Shown here piece by piece: positions 1 through 7,962 of a stretch of 64,000 nt of DNA (position 1 is its first letter; every line of letters begins with the position of its first letter). Location of the stretch: positions 2,914,001-2,978,000 of the forward strand of contig NZ_CP098325.1 of NCBI RefSeq assembly GCF_023639785.1, given 5' to 3'. The stretch comes from Leclercia adecarboxylata. GTDB taxonomy: Bacteria > Pseudomonadota > Gammaproteobacteria > Enterobacterales > Enterobacteriaceae. The translations under genes were made by a program, and so were the position numbers. The notes below the pieces were generated by a model, which did not search any database, was not told where the DNA came from, and saw only the letters and a program-made list of their open reading frames with translations.

Positions 1-87
1 CTTGATAGTGGCAAGGGTCCCGTCGAGGTCGAAAAAGTACGCAAAGTTTTCTGATAGTAAAGGCGGTGAAGTTAACGTATCGGCCAC
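1..87 (-). CDS. otsB: Trehalose-6-phosphate phosphatase, N-terminal fragment
   Basis: The first 29 codons of OtsB, which dephosphorylates trehalose 6-phosphate in the cytoplasmic osmoprotectant pathway; the rest lies left of the window. The peptide reads MADTLTSPPLLSENFAYFFD and then LDGTLA, which contains the HAD catalytic motif DxDGT. The start is GTG (85-87), six bases after the strong ribosome site AAGGAGG (94-100 on the complement). In E. coli otsBA also lies beside araFGH, which supports the call. otsA is expected beyond the left edge. Confidence 0.9.
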   Translation of the reverse strand, partial: MADTLTSPPLLSENFAYFFDLDGTLATIK

Positions 88-137
88 CCTGATCCTCCTT
101 ACAGTTGGCGAGATGAAAAACGGTGAACATCTCAGTA

Positions 138-175
138 GCCATGTAAGTATAGACAGTGTGACGGGGCTCGCCATT
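138..175 (-). promoter_or_regulatory. Probable sigma-S promoter of otsBA
   Basis: On the minus strand the -10 element CTATACTT (complement of 145-152) is preceded by TGT. It matches the sigma-S-preferred extended -10 form, and E. coli otsBA is known to depend on RpoS. No good -35 is visible, as is common for sigma-S promoters. Transcription would start near 138, leaving a leader of about 50 bases. Confidence 0.55.
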
Positions 176-251
176 TGACACCCCCCTTCCCGCTGCGGCT
201 GGAAAGGGGGGCTACACTTAAAAGTTAGGTCGGGAAAGCGGGGAAAAGCGG

Positions 252-1232
252 TTAAAGGGTGCGCTTTGCTTTTTGTTTGTAACGGTCGAAGATCACCGCC
301 GCCAGCAGGATGAGGCCACGTACCACATACTGAGAGAACGGGGAGATGTTCAGCAGATTCATCGCGTTCTCGACGGTACCCAGGATGAGGATCCCCGCCA
401 CCACATATGAGATTTTTCCGATGCCGCCTTTCAGCGATACGCCACCCAAAACGCAGGCTGAGATGACGATCAGCTCATAACCGATAGAGGTCATCGGCTG
501 TCCGCTGGTCATACGCGAGGCCAGAATAATTCCCGCTGCCGCCGACACCAGACCAGAAAGCACGAAGATGATGATCTTGGTGCGAACCACCGGAACACCC
601 GCCAGACGCGCGGCCTCTTCATTACCGCCAATCGCCAGGGTATTACGGCCAAAGGTGGTTCTGTTCAGCAAGAAACCAAAGATAATCAGGCAGCCGACGG
701 TCAGCCAGATAGGGGCAGGCAGACCGAGCCAGTTGGCATAGCCGAGGGTAAAGAAGCGCTCGTCTTCAATCCCTACCGCTTTGCCGTCAGAGATGATGTA
801 CGCCAGGCCGCGCACAATCTGCATGGTGGCAAGGGTGGTGATCAGGGCGTTGATTTTCAGACGCGCAATCACAAAGCCGTTCACCAGCCCGCTGAGCACG
901 CCCAGCAGCAACCCGGCCGCCACACCAATCCACAGGCTTTCGGTCATGTTAATGACCACGGCCGTGGTGACCCCGGCGCAGGCGATAACTGACGCAACCG
1001 ACAGGTCGAAATCGCCGGATGCCAGGCAGAACAGCATCCCGCAGGCGACCATCCCGGACATGGAGATCGCCAGGCCCAGCCCCTTCATATTGATAAAGGT
1101 GGCGAAGTTAGGGACAAAGATAGCGCAGGCGAGGAACAGCACGGCAAACACCACCAGCATGCCGTATTGATCCCAGATTCGCCCAAAGCTGAAGGCCGAC
1201 TTCGGCGCTCCGGATGTAGTGACAGAGGACAT
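252..1232 (-). CDS. araH: L-arabinose ABC transporter permease AraH
   Basis: Inner-membrane permease of the high-affinity L-arabinose importer AraFGH. The 326 residues are almost entirely hydrophobic helices of the RbsC/AraH branched permease family. The conserved GIGKISYVVAGILILG segment lies near the C-terminus, and the length matches E. coli AraH (about 328). The start ATG follows GGAGAATAAG. It is the last gene of araF-araG-araH, 14 bases after araG, so it should be co-transcribed and arabinose-induced. A GC-rich inverted repeat at 181-211 may mark the operon end but lacks a T-run. Confidence 0.96.
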   Translation of the reverse strand: MSSVTTSGAPKSAFSFGRIWDQYGMLVVFAVLFLACAIFVPNFATFINMKGLGLAISMSGMVACGMLFCLASGDFDLSVASVIACAGVTTAVVINMTESLWIGVAAGLLLGVLSGLVNGFVIARLKINALITTLATMQIVRGLAYIISDGKAVGIEDERFFTLGYANWLGLPAPIWLTVGCLIIFGFLLNRTTFGRNTLAIGGNEEAARLAGVPVVRTKIIIFVLSGLVSAAAGIILASRMTSGQPMTSIGYELIVISACVLGGVSLKGGIGKISYVVAGILILGTVENAMNLLNISPFSQYVVRGLILLAAVIFDRYKQKAKRTL

Positions 1233-1246
1233 CTTATTCTCCTTAC

Positions 1247-2761
1247 TCAGGCGACAGCCTGGCTGACTTTAGGCATGGCGAGGCTTAACGCCTGCTGTTC
1301 ATTCGCCTGTTCATGTAACAGTTCACCGGCAACGGCGCCTTCACGCATCACCACGATACGGTCGGCCACGCCCAGCACTTCCGGCAGATCGCTGGAGGCG
1401 AAGAGCACCGCCACGCCACGTTTTGCCAGGGCATAAATCACGTTATAGATTTCGTGCTTGGCCCCCACGTCAATACCGCGGGTGGGTTCATCAAGCAGGA
1501 TTACTTTCATCTCCTCCGACAGCCAGCGGCCGAGGATGGCCTTTTGCTGGTTGCCACCGGAGAGGTTCATGATCAGCTGTTCCGCTCCCGGCGTTTTGAT
1601 ATTGAGTGAACGGATGTGGTGATCGGCATTGCTGACTTCCCACGTATCGTTAATCAGACATCCGGCGCGGATGGTCTTGCGGCGGGCCGAGATATTGATG
1701 TTATCCCGCACCGAGTGCACCGGAATGATCCCCTCAGCTTTGCGGTCTTCCGGGCAGAGCATCATCCCTGCGCGAATGGCGTGGGCCGGCTTCTGAATAT
1801 CCACAGGCTGCCCGTCGATAAAGACCCGTCCCCCGGTGATGCGCGTCCCGCCAAACAGCCCTTTCATCAGCTCGCTGCGCCCTGCCCCCACCAGTCCGAA
1901 CAGGCCGACGATCTCACCGCTGCGCACGGTCAGGCTGATCGGCGTGCGTACGCCTGGCGCTTTGACCTCTTCGAGGCGCAACAGCTCGCCGCCGTACTGG
2001 CGCGGCTCCCAGTGATAGATATCACCCAGCTCGCGTCCCACCATCGCCTGTACCAGCTGGTCGTGGTTGACCTGCTGCATATCGGTGAAGGTGCGAACAT
2101 AACGGCCATCTTTAAATACGGTGATCGCGTCGCTAAGGGCGAAGATCTCTTCCATACGGTGCGACACGTACAGAATGATGCGCCCCTCTTTGCGCAGCTC
2201 GCGGATCACCCGGAACAGGTTCTCAATTTCGCGCGCCGACAGCGAACTGGTCGGTTCATCAAAGGCAATAACCTTGGCATTACGCGCCAGCGCTTTGGCA
2301 ATTTCCACCATCTGCCACTGGCCGATGGAGAGGTACTTAAGCGGGGTCTGCGGGTCGATATCCAGCCCCAGGTGTTTGAGCTGCAGACCGGCTTCATAGT
2401 TGAGCAGCGAGCGGTTAACGAATCCGCCTTTATGGGGAAGCTGGCCAAGATAGATGTTCTCCGCGACGGTCATCTCCGGCACCAGATGCAGCTCCTGGTA
2501 GATGATGGCGACACCCGCGTTCAGGGCGGCGGTGGTGTCAGCAAAGGCGACCTCGTTGCCCTGGATGGCCAGGGTACCTGTCGTGGGGCTGTAGTTGCCG
2601 CTGAGGATCTTCAACAGCGTGGATTTTCCGGCGCCGTTCTCCCCCATCAGGGCGTGAACCTGACCCGGATAGCAGTCAAAGCTGATGTCGGTCAGCGCGT
2701 TGACACCGGGAAAGGTTTTGCCGATGCCGCGAAAAGAGAGATACGGTTCAGACTGTTGCAT
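1247..2761 (-). CDS. araG: L-arabinose ABC transporter ATP-binding protein AraG
   Basis: Cytoplasmic ATPase with two fused nucleotide-binding domains that powers AraFGH. Domain 1 has Walker [10 protein letters not shown] (40-48), an ABC-signature region around [13 protein letters not shown] and Walker [11 protein letters not shown]. Domain 2 has the degenerate P-loop GLVGAGRSE, signature LSGGNQQKA and Walker [11 protein letters not shown]. The 504 residues are usual for the sugar-ABC ATPase class. The ATG follows TCGGAGACGTT. The gap to araF carries a stable hairpin. Confidence 0.97.
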   Translation of the reverse strand: MQQSEPYLSFRGIGKTFPGVNALTDISFDCYPGQVHALMGENGAGKSTLLKILSGNYSPTTGTLAIQGNEVAFADTTAALNAGVAIIYQELHLVPEMTVAENIYLGQLPHKGGFVNRSLLNYEAGLQLKHLGLDIDPQTPLKYLSIGQWQMVEIAKALARNAKVIAFDEPTSSLSAREIENLFRVIRELRKEGRIILYVSHRMEEIFALSDAITVFKDGRYVRTFTDMQQVNHDQLVQAMVGRELGDIYHWEPRQYGGELLRLEEVKAPGVRTPISLTVRSGEIVGLFGLVGAGRSELMKGLFGGTRITGGRVFIDGQPVDIQKPAHAIRAGMMLCPEDRKAEGIIPVHSVRDNINISARRKTIRAGCLINDTWEVSNADHHIRSLNIKTPGAEQLIMNLSGGNQQKAILGRWLSEEMKVILLDEPTRGIDVGAKHEIYNVIYALAKRGVAVLFASSDLPEVLGVADRIVVMREGAVAGELLHEQANEQQALSLAMPKVSQAVA

Positions 2762-2793
2762 AACGTCTCCGAGGATCGAGTAGTGAACGTCTG

Positions 2794-2815
2794 GCCCCCC
2801 ACGGCTGCGGGGGGC
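2794..2815 (-). promoter_or_regulatory. araF-araG intercistronic hairpin
   Basis: Perfect stem GCCCCCC (2794-2800) and GGGGGGC (2809-2815) with an eight-base loop, in the 68-base gap after the araF stop. There is no T-run. Such stems between a binding-protein gene and its permease genes usually protect the upstream mRNA, giving more AraF than AraG or AraH. That role is inferred. Confidence 0.5.
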
Positions 2816-2829
2816 GCAATCACAGTAAA

Positions 2830-3819
2830 TTACTTACCGCCCAGTCCTTTTTTCTCCAGCTCTGCTTTAAAGTTGTCACGGGTGATCAGCACCACGTCGG
2901 TCACTTCGGTGAATTTCGCAGGCTCGGCCCCTTTGGTAACCCAGTTGTAGAGCATTTCGCTGGACTTGTAGCCGTGAACGTCCGGGCTTGGCAGCAGGGA
3001 GCCGTAGAAGCCGGTGGCCTGCGCTTTAGAGAGTTCGCTTACCGCATCCACGCCGTTAATGCCGATACCGATAACGTCAGCCGCTTTGAAGCCCTGGCCT
3101 TCGGTAGCGCGCACGCCGCCCAGGACGGTGTTGTCGTTCATCCCCACCACCAGCCAGTGTTTCACTTCAGGGTGCTGCACCAGCATGGAGTTGGCTGCGT
3201 CAAACGCGCCCGGGATGTCGTTAGATTTGGTTGGCACTTTGTAGATCTGTTTTTCCGGGAAGCCAGCCGCTTTCAGGGCATCCATCGAGCCAGTCGTACG
3301 GCGGCGTGCGGTATCCAGTTCGTCGGCGGTGATCGCCATGACCGCGGTGTCTTTCACGTCCCAGCCGCGTTTTTGCATCTCTTTATACAGCTCCTGGCCC
3401 TGACGCTCGCCGATTTTGGTCGCCGCCATCATCACCAGCGGGACGGTATCCATCGGCGCGCCTTTGGCGTTGACGAACTGATCGTCCACCGCGATGACCT
3501 TCATGTCATAGCCACGCGCTTTCGCCACGATAGCGGAACCCAGTTTGGGATCCGGAGTACAGATGACAAACCCTTTCGCGCCGCTGGCTGCCAGGCTGTC
3601 GATGGCGTTCAGCGTTTTCTCACCGTCCGGCACGGCAATTTTGATCACCTCAAAGCCCAAATCTTTCCCGGCTTTATCGGCAAATTTCCACTCCGTCTGG
3701 AACCAGGGCTCTTCCGGTTGCTTGACGAGAAAACCGAGCTTTAAGTTCTCCGCCATAGCGGATTGTGACATAACGGCGGCCAGACCGATGGCCGCCAGCG
3801 CTTTAGTAAATTTGTGCAT
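2830..3819 (-). CDS. araF: L-arabinose-binding periplasmic protein AraF
   Basis: Periplasmic receptor that delivers L-arabinose to AraGH. The 329-residue product begins with a cleavable signal peptide ending SQSAMA at residue 23, then [20 protein letters not shown], the start of the type I periplasmic-binding fold. Length and sequence match E. coli AraF. The ATG follows GCTGGAG. It is the first and probably most expressed cistron of the operon. A 315-base upstream region carries AraC- and CRP-like sites. Confidence 0.97.
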   Translation of the reverse strand: MHKFTKALAAIGLAAVMSQSAMAENLKLGFLVKQPEEPWFQTEWKFADKAGKDLGFEVIKIAVPDGEKTLNAIDSLAASGAKGFVICTPDPKLGSAIVAKARGYDMKVIAVDDQFVNAKGAPMDTVPLVMMAATKIGERQGQELYKEMQKRGWDVKDTAVMAITADELDTARRRTTGSMDALKAAGFPEKQIYKVPTKSNDIPGAFDAANSMLVQHPEVKHWLVVGMNDNTVLGGVRATEGQGFKAADVIGIGINGVDAVSELSKAQATGFYGSLLPSPDVHGYKSSEMLYNWVTKGAEPAKFTEVTDVVLITRDNFKAELEKKGLGGK

Positions 3820-3929
3820 GGTTAACTCCAGCTTTAGCGTTCTATTTTGTAGGGGAAAAACAACTAAAATTTGTTTAATCGGACTTAAAACAAGGCATTA
3901 GCGCCAGTTGTGCAGGAAGCGCATTTGCT

Positions 3930-3945
3930 TGTGATAGTTTTAGCG
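3930..3945. promoter_or_regulatory. CRP-like site upstream of araF
   Basis: TGTGATAGTTTTAGCG has a perfect left CRP half-site (TGTGA) and a poor right half. It lies 111 bases upstream of the araF start, where the catabolite-control site of an arabinose transport operon would be expected. The poor right half keeps confidence low. Confidence 0.35.
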
Positions 3946-4065
3946 GGAAATTAATCATCCATAAGAGAGCGCCATCACACCGCAGAATTACAGTAATTGC
4001 GTACATACATTCAGCGAAAAATGACATAACTATGCGGGTATTTGTCGGACAATTAGAAAGGGCAA

Positions 4066-4103
4066 AAGCAGATTAGTCCATAAGATTAGCTAAGAAATCC
4101 TTG
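4066..4103 (+). promoter_or_regulatory. AraC tandem half-sites resembling araI1-I2
   Basis: AAGC-N7-TCCATA (4066-4082) matches the AraC half-site TAGC-N7-TCCATA except for the first base. It is followed by the spacer AGAT and a second, weaker half-site starting TAGC (4087). The 21-base direct-repeat spacing and the AGAT spacer are those of araI1-I2 at E. coli araBAD. It lies between araF and the DJ-1-like gene, about 250 bases upstream of the araF start, and reads away from araF, so it probably acts as an upstream site. Confidence 0.6.
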
Positions 4104-4107
4104 TGAT

Positions 4108-4127
4108 CCGGGCGCGCTGGCGCCCGG
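4108..4127 (-). terminator. GC-rich hairpin after the DJ-1-like gene
   Basis: Perfect stem CCGGGCGC, loop GCTG, GCGCCCGG, seven bases after the stop codon of the gene at 4135-4692. It lacks a T-run, so it may act as a 3'-end protector or REP-like element rather than a strong intrinsic terminator. Confidence 0.45.
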
Positions 4128-4134
4128 CCCATTG

Positions 4135-4692
4135 TTACCAGGGATAGTAGATGTGACCGGCGTGATCGCGCACCGGCGCCTCATCGCCCAGCAGGCGGGC
4201 AGAGAGAATCAGGGCGAAGTCGAAGGCATGGCCTAACCCCTTGCCGCTGATGAGGTTGCCATCCTCCACTACCGGGGCATCGACATATTCGCCATCCCCG
4301 ATATCCTGCCAGAGATCGCCCGAACAGACGTAGCGACGGCCTTTCAGCAGGCCATTACCGCCCAGCACGCGCGCCGCAGCAGAACAGATGGGGGCGATGA
4401 ATTTACCCGCGTCGTCATGTGCCGTCACAAAGCGCACCACGTCGGCACTGGCGGCCAGATTCACGCTCCCCTGCGGGCCACCCGGTAACACGACGGCGTC
4501 GTAGCGACTGTCGATTTTTTCGCTGAGAGTGCTGTCCGCAACCATCGGGATAGTATGGTAGCTCACCACCGCGCGCGATTCGGCGCAGGCCAGGGTTTCT
4601 ACCTCAATGTGCAGGCGACGCAGGATATCAATGGTGATAATCGCTTCCGCCTCTTCAAATCCGGGTGCCAGCAGCACCGCAACTTTTGCCAT
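4135..4692 (-). CDS. DJ-1/PfpI (YajL-like) family protein
   Basis: A 185-residue protein of the DJ-1/ThiJ/PfpI superfamily, related to YajL and human DJ-1. The N-terminus MAKVAVLLAPGFEEAEAI carries the acidic residue of the active site (GFEEAE). Cys103 lies in the nucleophile elbow PICSAA. Members are cytosolic, and chaperone, glyoxalase or deglycase activities have been proposed for them, so substrate cannot be assigned. ATG 4690-4692 is the start because TTGGAG precedes it by six bases. It sits alone between araF and ftnB, and the equivalent E. coli interval lacks it. Confidence 0.85.
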   Translation of the reverse strand: MAKVAVLLAPGFEEAEAIITIDILRRLHIEVETLACAESRAVVSYHTIPMVADSTLSEKIDSRYDAVVLPGGPQGSVNLAASADVVRFVTAHDDAGKFIAPICSAAARVLGGNGLLKGRRYVCSGDLWQDIGDGEYVDAPVVEDGNLISGKGLGHAFDFALILSARLLGDEAPVRDHAGHIYYPW

Positions 4693-5223
4693 GATGTACT
4701 CCAATCAATGAAACATAAAACAATGTTTCATTTTTACAGAGCGCAGAGGGTTAAACTCCCTGCGCGATCACATTACGCACTATTTTCTGCAAAAATGATC
4801 CTGCGCAATTTTCTACAGTTGTAAAAAGAAATTAATAGTAAGAATTATCCCACTCTCTGCGTATTAATAAGTGTTGATGTGTCTGCTAAGCACATTTTTT
4901 CGATTAATCAAATTACTCATCGAAAAATGCTATCGCCACAACAAGATAACCCCAATAAATTTCCTTAATTTTCATTGTCCTAGAGTTTTTTACGCTCTTT
5001 ATTTTCATAAACCTTTTTTATTAACCCGTGAAAAGTAAGGTTTAGTAAGGATATATTTATAAGGATTTTCTTATAACGATGCGGCTGATATGATGAATTT
5101 ATCCGGTGCCAGAAATGAATATCGGATCACATACACGGAGAACGGAATATCTTTATTCTGTGGTGAACTATCATTAATGCTGATGATTTACCAGGTTACA
5201 TAAACGAAGAAAAGGGAATGGTT
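4693..5223. other. AT-rich non-coding interval upstream of ftnB
   Basis: About 530 bases with no convincing gene on either strand. It is strongly A+T-rich compared with its neighbours and holds the start region of the DJ-1-like gene and a long ftnB promoter region. The one motif I can support is the CpxR-like repeat listed separately. Confidence 0.5.
5035..5049 (+). promoter_or_regulatory. CpxR-like box upstream of ftnB
   Basis: GTAAG-GTTTA-GTAAG is a direct repeat with the five-base spacer of the CpxR box GTAAA-N5-GTAAA, with G for A at the fifth position of each half. It lies 175 bases upstream of the ftnB start. Envelope-stress control of ftnB would follow, but this is inference from motif and position. 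Confidence 0.4.
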
Positions 5224-5727
5224 ATGGCAGTCTCGGATATGATCAACAAGCTCAATACGCAAATGAACCTTGAGTTTCACGCCTCAAATCTCTATTTGCA
5301 CCTCAGCGAATGGTGTTCAGAACATAAGCTAAATGGTTCCGCTACCTTCCTGCGCTCCCAGGCACAGAGCAACGTCACGCAGATGATGCGCGTTTTCGAT
5401 TTTCTGAAACAATCAGGCGCTATGCCGGTACTGAAACCGGTGGATATGTCGGCTGAATACTGCACCTGCCTGGAAGCTGTTTTTCAGCGCACCCTGGAAG
5501 AGTACGAGCAACGCTGCCAGACGCTGCATCAGTTAACCGATGAAGCGCGTAAAATGCAGGATATTTCCACGCTCAACTTCCTGAATGATATTGAAAAAGA
5601 TCAGCTGCAGGATGGCGTTTTACTGAAAACCATTCTCGAAGAAATTCGTCAGGCGCGCCGCACCGGCGTGGGTCTGGAACAGACCGATCGTCACCTGCTC
5701 AATATTGTTGACCACCAGCATCACTGA
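5224..5727 (+). CDS. ftnB: Ferritin-like protein FtnB
   Basis: A 167-residue ferritin-fold protein, colinear with E. coli FtnB. Glu17 of the ferroxidase centre is kept ([17 protein letters not shown]). The positions equivalent to Glu50 and His53 of FtnA are Asn50 and Gln53 ([10 protein letters not shown]), as in E. coli FtnB. This means an impaired diiron centre, so iron exchange or Fe-S repair is likelier than bulk storage. ATG 5224 is preferred over ATG 5218 because AAGGGA (5212-5217) abuts the latter and lies six bases from the former. A terminator follows. Confidence 0.93.
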   Translation: MAVSDMINKLNTQMNLEFHASNLYLHLSEWCSEHKLNGSATFLRSQAQSNVTQMMRVFDFLKQSGAMPVLKPVDMSAEYCTCLEAVFQRTLEEYEQRCQTLHQLTDEARKMQDISTLNFLNDIEKDQLQDGVLLKTILEEIRQARRTGVGLEQTDRHLLNIVDHQHH

Positions 5728-5745
5728 TCCCGCGCATCATGCTTA

Positions 5746-5774
5746 ATACCCGGCCTCTGCCGGGTATTTTTGTT
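5746..5774 (+). terminator. ftnB terminator
   Basis: AATACCCGGC, loop CTCT, GCCGGGTATT followed by TTTG. It is a textbook intrinsic terminator beginning 18 bases after the ftnB stop. Confidence 0.85.
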
Positions 5775-5898
5775 ACAGAAACGTTGCCAACCCACTGCTT
5801 TTATTAAACTTTAACAAATCAGATCTGGCTCCCACTGAATAACCTTACTTCGTGTAATGATTTAGCAAAATTTCGCTTTCTTTATACGAGGGATATTC

Positions 5899-7242
5899 AT
5901 GGTTACCGTTGAGTTTCTGGTCATTATCTTGTGCCTGTTAATCGGCACCCGGTTCGGTGGTATGGGGCTGGGCCTGATAAGCGGCATTGGCCTTTTTATT
6001 CTTACGTTTGTCTTTGGTTTACAGCCCGGCAAACCGCCGGTGGATGTGATGCTGACGATCCTGGCGGTCATCGGCTGCGCGGCCACCCTACAGACCGCCG
6101 GGGGGCTGAACGTGATGATGCAGTGTGCCGAACGTCTGCTGCGGCGGCATCCGCAACACATTACCCTGCTCGCCCCCTTCACCACCTGGATGCTGACCTT
6201 TCTGTGCGGCACCGGACATGTGGTCTACACCATGTTCCCGATCATTGCCGATATCGCGCTGAAAAAAGGTATCCGCCCGGAGCGGCCTATGGCCGTCGCA
6301 TCCATTGCCTCGCAGATGGCCATCACCGCATCCCCGGTCTCGGTCGCCGTGGTGTCGCTGGTGTCGATCCTGGCCGCGCAGCACGGGATTGGCCATGCGT
6401 TTGGCATTCTGGAGATCCTCGCTGTTTCCGTCCCGGCCTCGCTGTTCGGCGTGGCGATTGCTGCCTTATGGAGTTTGCGCCGCGGCAAAGATCTGGCCGA
6501 CGACGAAGAGTTTCAGGCCCGGTTGCAGGACCCCGAGCAGCGTAAATTTATTTATGGCACCACCGAGACGCTAATGAATCAGCGTTTCCCGAAGCAGGCC
6601 TGGTGGTCTACCTGGATCTTCTTTGCCGGTATCGCCGTGGTGGTGCTTCTGGGCGCCCTGCCCGAGCTGCGTCCGGCCTTTGAAGTGAAAGGCAAAATGA
6701 CGGCGCTGTCGATGAACCTGGTGATCCAGATGATGATGCTGATTGCCGGGGCCGTGATGCTGATGGTCTGCAAGGTTAATCCCGGGTCCATCTCAAACGG
6801 CGCGGTGTTTAAGGCCGGGATGGTGGCGATCTTCTCGGTATTTGGCGTGGCATGGATGAGCGACACCTTTTTCCAGGCGCATCTGGAGGAGCTGAAGATG
6901 GCCCTGGAAGGGGTGGTAAAAAGTCACCCCTGGACCTATGCGATAGTGCTGTTCCTGGTATCGAAACTGGTCAACAGCCAGGCGGCCGCGTTGACGGCGG
7001 TGGCGCCCATGGGGTTAATGCTGGGGATTGAGCCGAAAATGCTGATTGCCTTCTTCCCGGCGTCGTACGGCTATTTTGTGCTGCCCACCTACCCCAGCGA
7101 TCTCGCCTGCATCGGCTTTGACCGCTCGGGCACCACGCGCATCGGCAAGTTCATCATCAACCACAGCTTCATTTTGCCGGGGCTTATCGGGGTAAGCTGT
7201 GCCTGTGCGATGAGCTACCTGCTGGTCCAGACCTTCATGTAA
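5899..7242 (+). CDS. Anaerobic C4-dicarboxylate transporter, DcuA/DcuB family
   Basis: A 447-residue inner-membrane carrier expected to exchange fumarate, malate, aspartate or succinate. Family segments are clear: LQPGKPPVDVML near residue 40, LCGTGHVVYT near 110, ASPVSVAVVSLVSILA near 145, SKLVNSQAAALTA near 355, and LPTYPSDLACIGFDRSGTT plus FIINHSFILPGLIG near the end. Length is closest to DcuB (446). It is an extra paralogue at a site where E. coli has none. The ATG follows GAGGGATATTC. It is monocistronic, and no FNR site was seen. Confidence 0.9.
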   Translation: MVTVEFLVIILCLLIGTRFGGMGLGLISGIGLFILTFVFGLQPGKPPVDVMLTILAVIGCAATLQTAGGLNVMMQCAERLLRRHPQHITLLAPFTTWMLTFLCGTGHVVYTMFPIIADIALKKGIRPERPMAVASIASQMAITASPVSVAVVSLVSILAAQHGIGHAFGILEILAVSVPASLFGVAIAALWSLRRGKDLADDEEFQARLQDPEQRKFIYGTTETLMNQRFPKQAWWSTWIFFAGIAVVVLLGALPELRPAFEVKGKMTALSMNLVIQMMMLIAGAVMLMVCKVNPGSISNGAVFKAGMVAIFSVFGVAWMSDTFFQAHLEELKMALEGVVKSHPWTYAIVLFLVSKLVNSQAAALTAVAPMGLMLGIEPKMLIAFFPASYGYFVLPTYPSDLACIGFDRSGTTRIGKFIINHSFILPGLIGVSCACAMSYLLVQTFM

Positions 7243-7251
7243 CGCGCATTC

Positions 7252-7271
7252 CGGGCGACGCTCGTCGCCCG
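7252..7271 (+). terminator. Hairpin after the Dcu-family gene
   Basis: CGGGCGACG, loop CT, CGTCGCCCG, nine bases after the stop codon, followed by TTATCATTATTTT. It may be a terminator or a REP-like element. Confidence 0.6.
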
Positions 7272-7321
7272 TTATCATTATTTTCACAAAACCATTTCTA
7301 AATTCGAAACGTCGGTTTATT

Positions 7322-7573
7322 TTAGTGAGATTCGCCCTGCGGCGTAAACTTCAGCTCAATCAGCGCAATGGCTTTCTGCACGGCGCGCAGCGTGACAGGG
7401 TCGGCTGAAGCAGGATTACTGGCGAAATCGATGTTTTTCAGCTGGCTCGACATCTTTTCGCGCACCTCTGCGGGGGCGATGATTTCAATCACATCAAGGA
7501 TTTGTTTGATGACCAGCTGGCATGCAACGACGTCAGAGATCAGTTCCTGATCGGCACTGAGGTTTTGAGACAT
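7322..7573 (-). CDS. yecJ: DUF2766 protein YecJ
   Basis: A small soluble protein of 83 residues, nearly identical in its second half to E. coli YecJ ([39 protein letters not shown]). Function is unknown. The start at 7571-7573 is chosen because AGGAGA lies seven bases before it; the frame is open further upstream but without a good ribosome site. It lies just downstream of azuC on the same strand, as in E. coli, separated by a terminator. Confidence 0.9.
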   Translation of the reverse strand: MSQNLSADQELISDVVACQLVIKQILDVIEIIAPAEVREKMSSQLKNIDFASNPASADPVTLRAVQKAIALIELKFTPQGESH

Positions 7574-7639
7574 AGGCTTCTCCTGTTTGAAAGGCCGCCA
7601 TAGTAGCAAAACGTCAGCATTGATGCGGCGTACAGGCAC

Positions 7640-7667
7640 AAAAAAACCTGCCGAAGCAGGTTTTTTA
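7640..7667 (-). terminator. azuC/AzuR terminator
   Basis: AAAAAAACCTGC, loop CGAA, GCAGGTTTTTT. A-run and T-run flank the stem, so it can end transcription in both directions. It begins at the azuC stop codon and forms the 3' end of the AzuCR transcript. Confidence 0.85.
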
Positions 7668-7751
7668 TCAGAACATCGCGCCTGGCGGTACGTCCTTGAA
7701 GGTCTTGCAGTAGGATTCGAACATGCTTTTCAGGATTTTGCGCAATTTCAT
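7668..7751 (-). CDS. azuC: Small membrane-associated protein AzuC
   Basis: A 27-residue amphipathic, basic protein: [11 protein letters not shown], then [16 protein letters not shown]. It matches E. coli AzuC (28 residues) at almost every position but lacks the terminal Arg. E. coli AzuC associates with the inner membrane and is reported to act on glycerol-3-phosphate dehydrogenase. Two tandem ATG codons occur (7752-7754 and 7749-7751). The second gives the E. coli length and lies seven bases from GGAG. Confidence 0.9.
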   Translation of the reverse strand: MKLRKILKSMFESYCKTFKDVPPGAMF

Positions 7752-7803
7752 CATTATGCTCCGGCTAAATGTTATGCAGGTGTTATCGTTGATGCGCTTA
7801 TAA

Positions 7804-7849
7804 TATGACCTACATCACAAAAATCAATCTTTTTGTGATATTCATCACG
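7804..7849. promoter_or_regulatory. Two CRP-like sites between azuC and the MFS gene
   Basis: TGTGATATTCATCACG (7834-7849) and TATGACCTACATCACA (7804-7819) each match TGTGA-N6-TCACA at nine of the ten conserved positions. Their centres are 30 bases apart. The second overlaps the likely azuC -10 region, where CRP would repress; the first could activate either divergent gene. E. coli azuCR is reported to be under CRP control. Confidence 0.6.
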
Positions 7850-7962
7850 CCAGTTTATTTAAAGCAAAACAGCGTTCCGATTAAAAATAAATATAATTCA
7901 TAGCGTTACCGGACAAATGTTCCTGTAAATTTTTAAAAAAAAGTTTAAGCGGCAGAGGAAAA

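Larger units (their letters stand above)
7640..7790 (-). ncRNA. azuR: AzuCR (AzuR/IsrB) dual-function RNA, 5' end approximate
   Basis: In E. coli azuC is carried on a roughly 160-nucleotide RNA that both encodes AzuC and acts by base pairing. Here the azuC frame, a short leader and an immediately following intrinsic terminator have the same layout and direction, upstream of yecJ. The 3' end is placed at the terminator. The 5' end is inferred from a TATTAT -10 candidate (complement of 7800-7805). Confidence 0.65.

Noticed and set aside
181..211. An intrinsic terminator of araFGH
   Set aside because: The CCCCCCTTCC/GGAAAGGGGG repeat is imperfect by one base and no T-run follows on the minus strand.
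1616..2950. A 444-codon open frame on the plus strand opposite araG
   Set aside because: It is antisense to araG and araF, has no ribosome site and its translation looks like a reverse-frame shadow rich in His, Arg and Gln.
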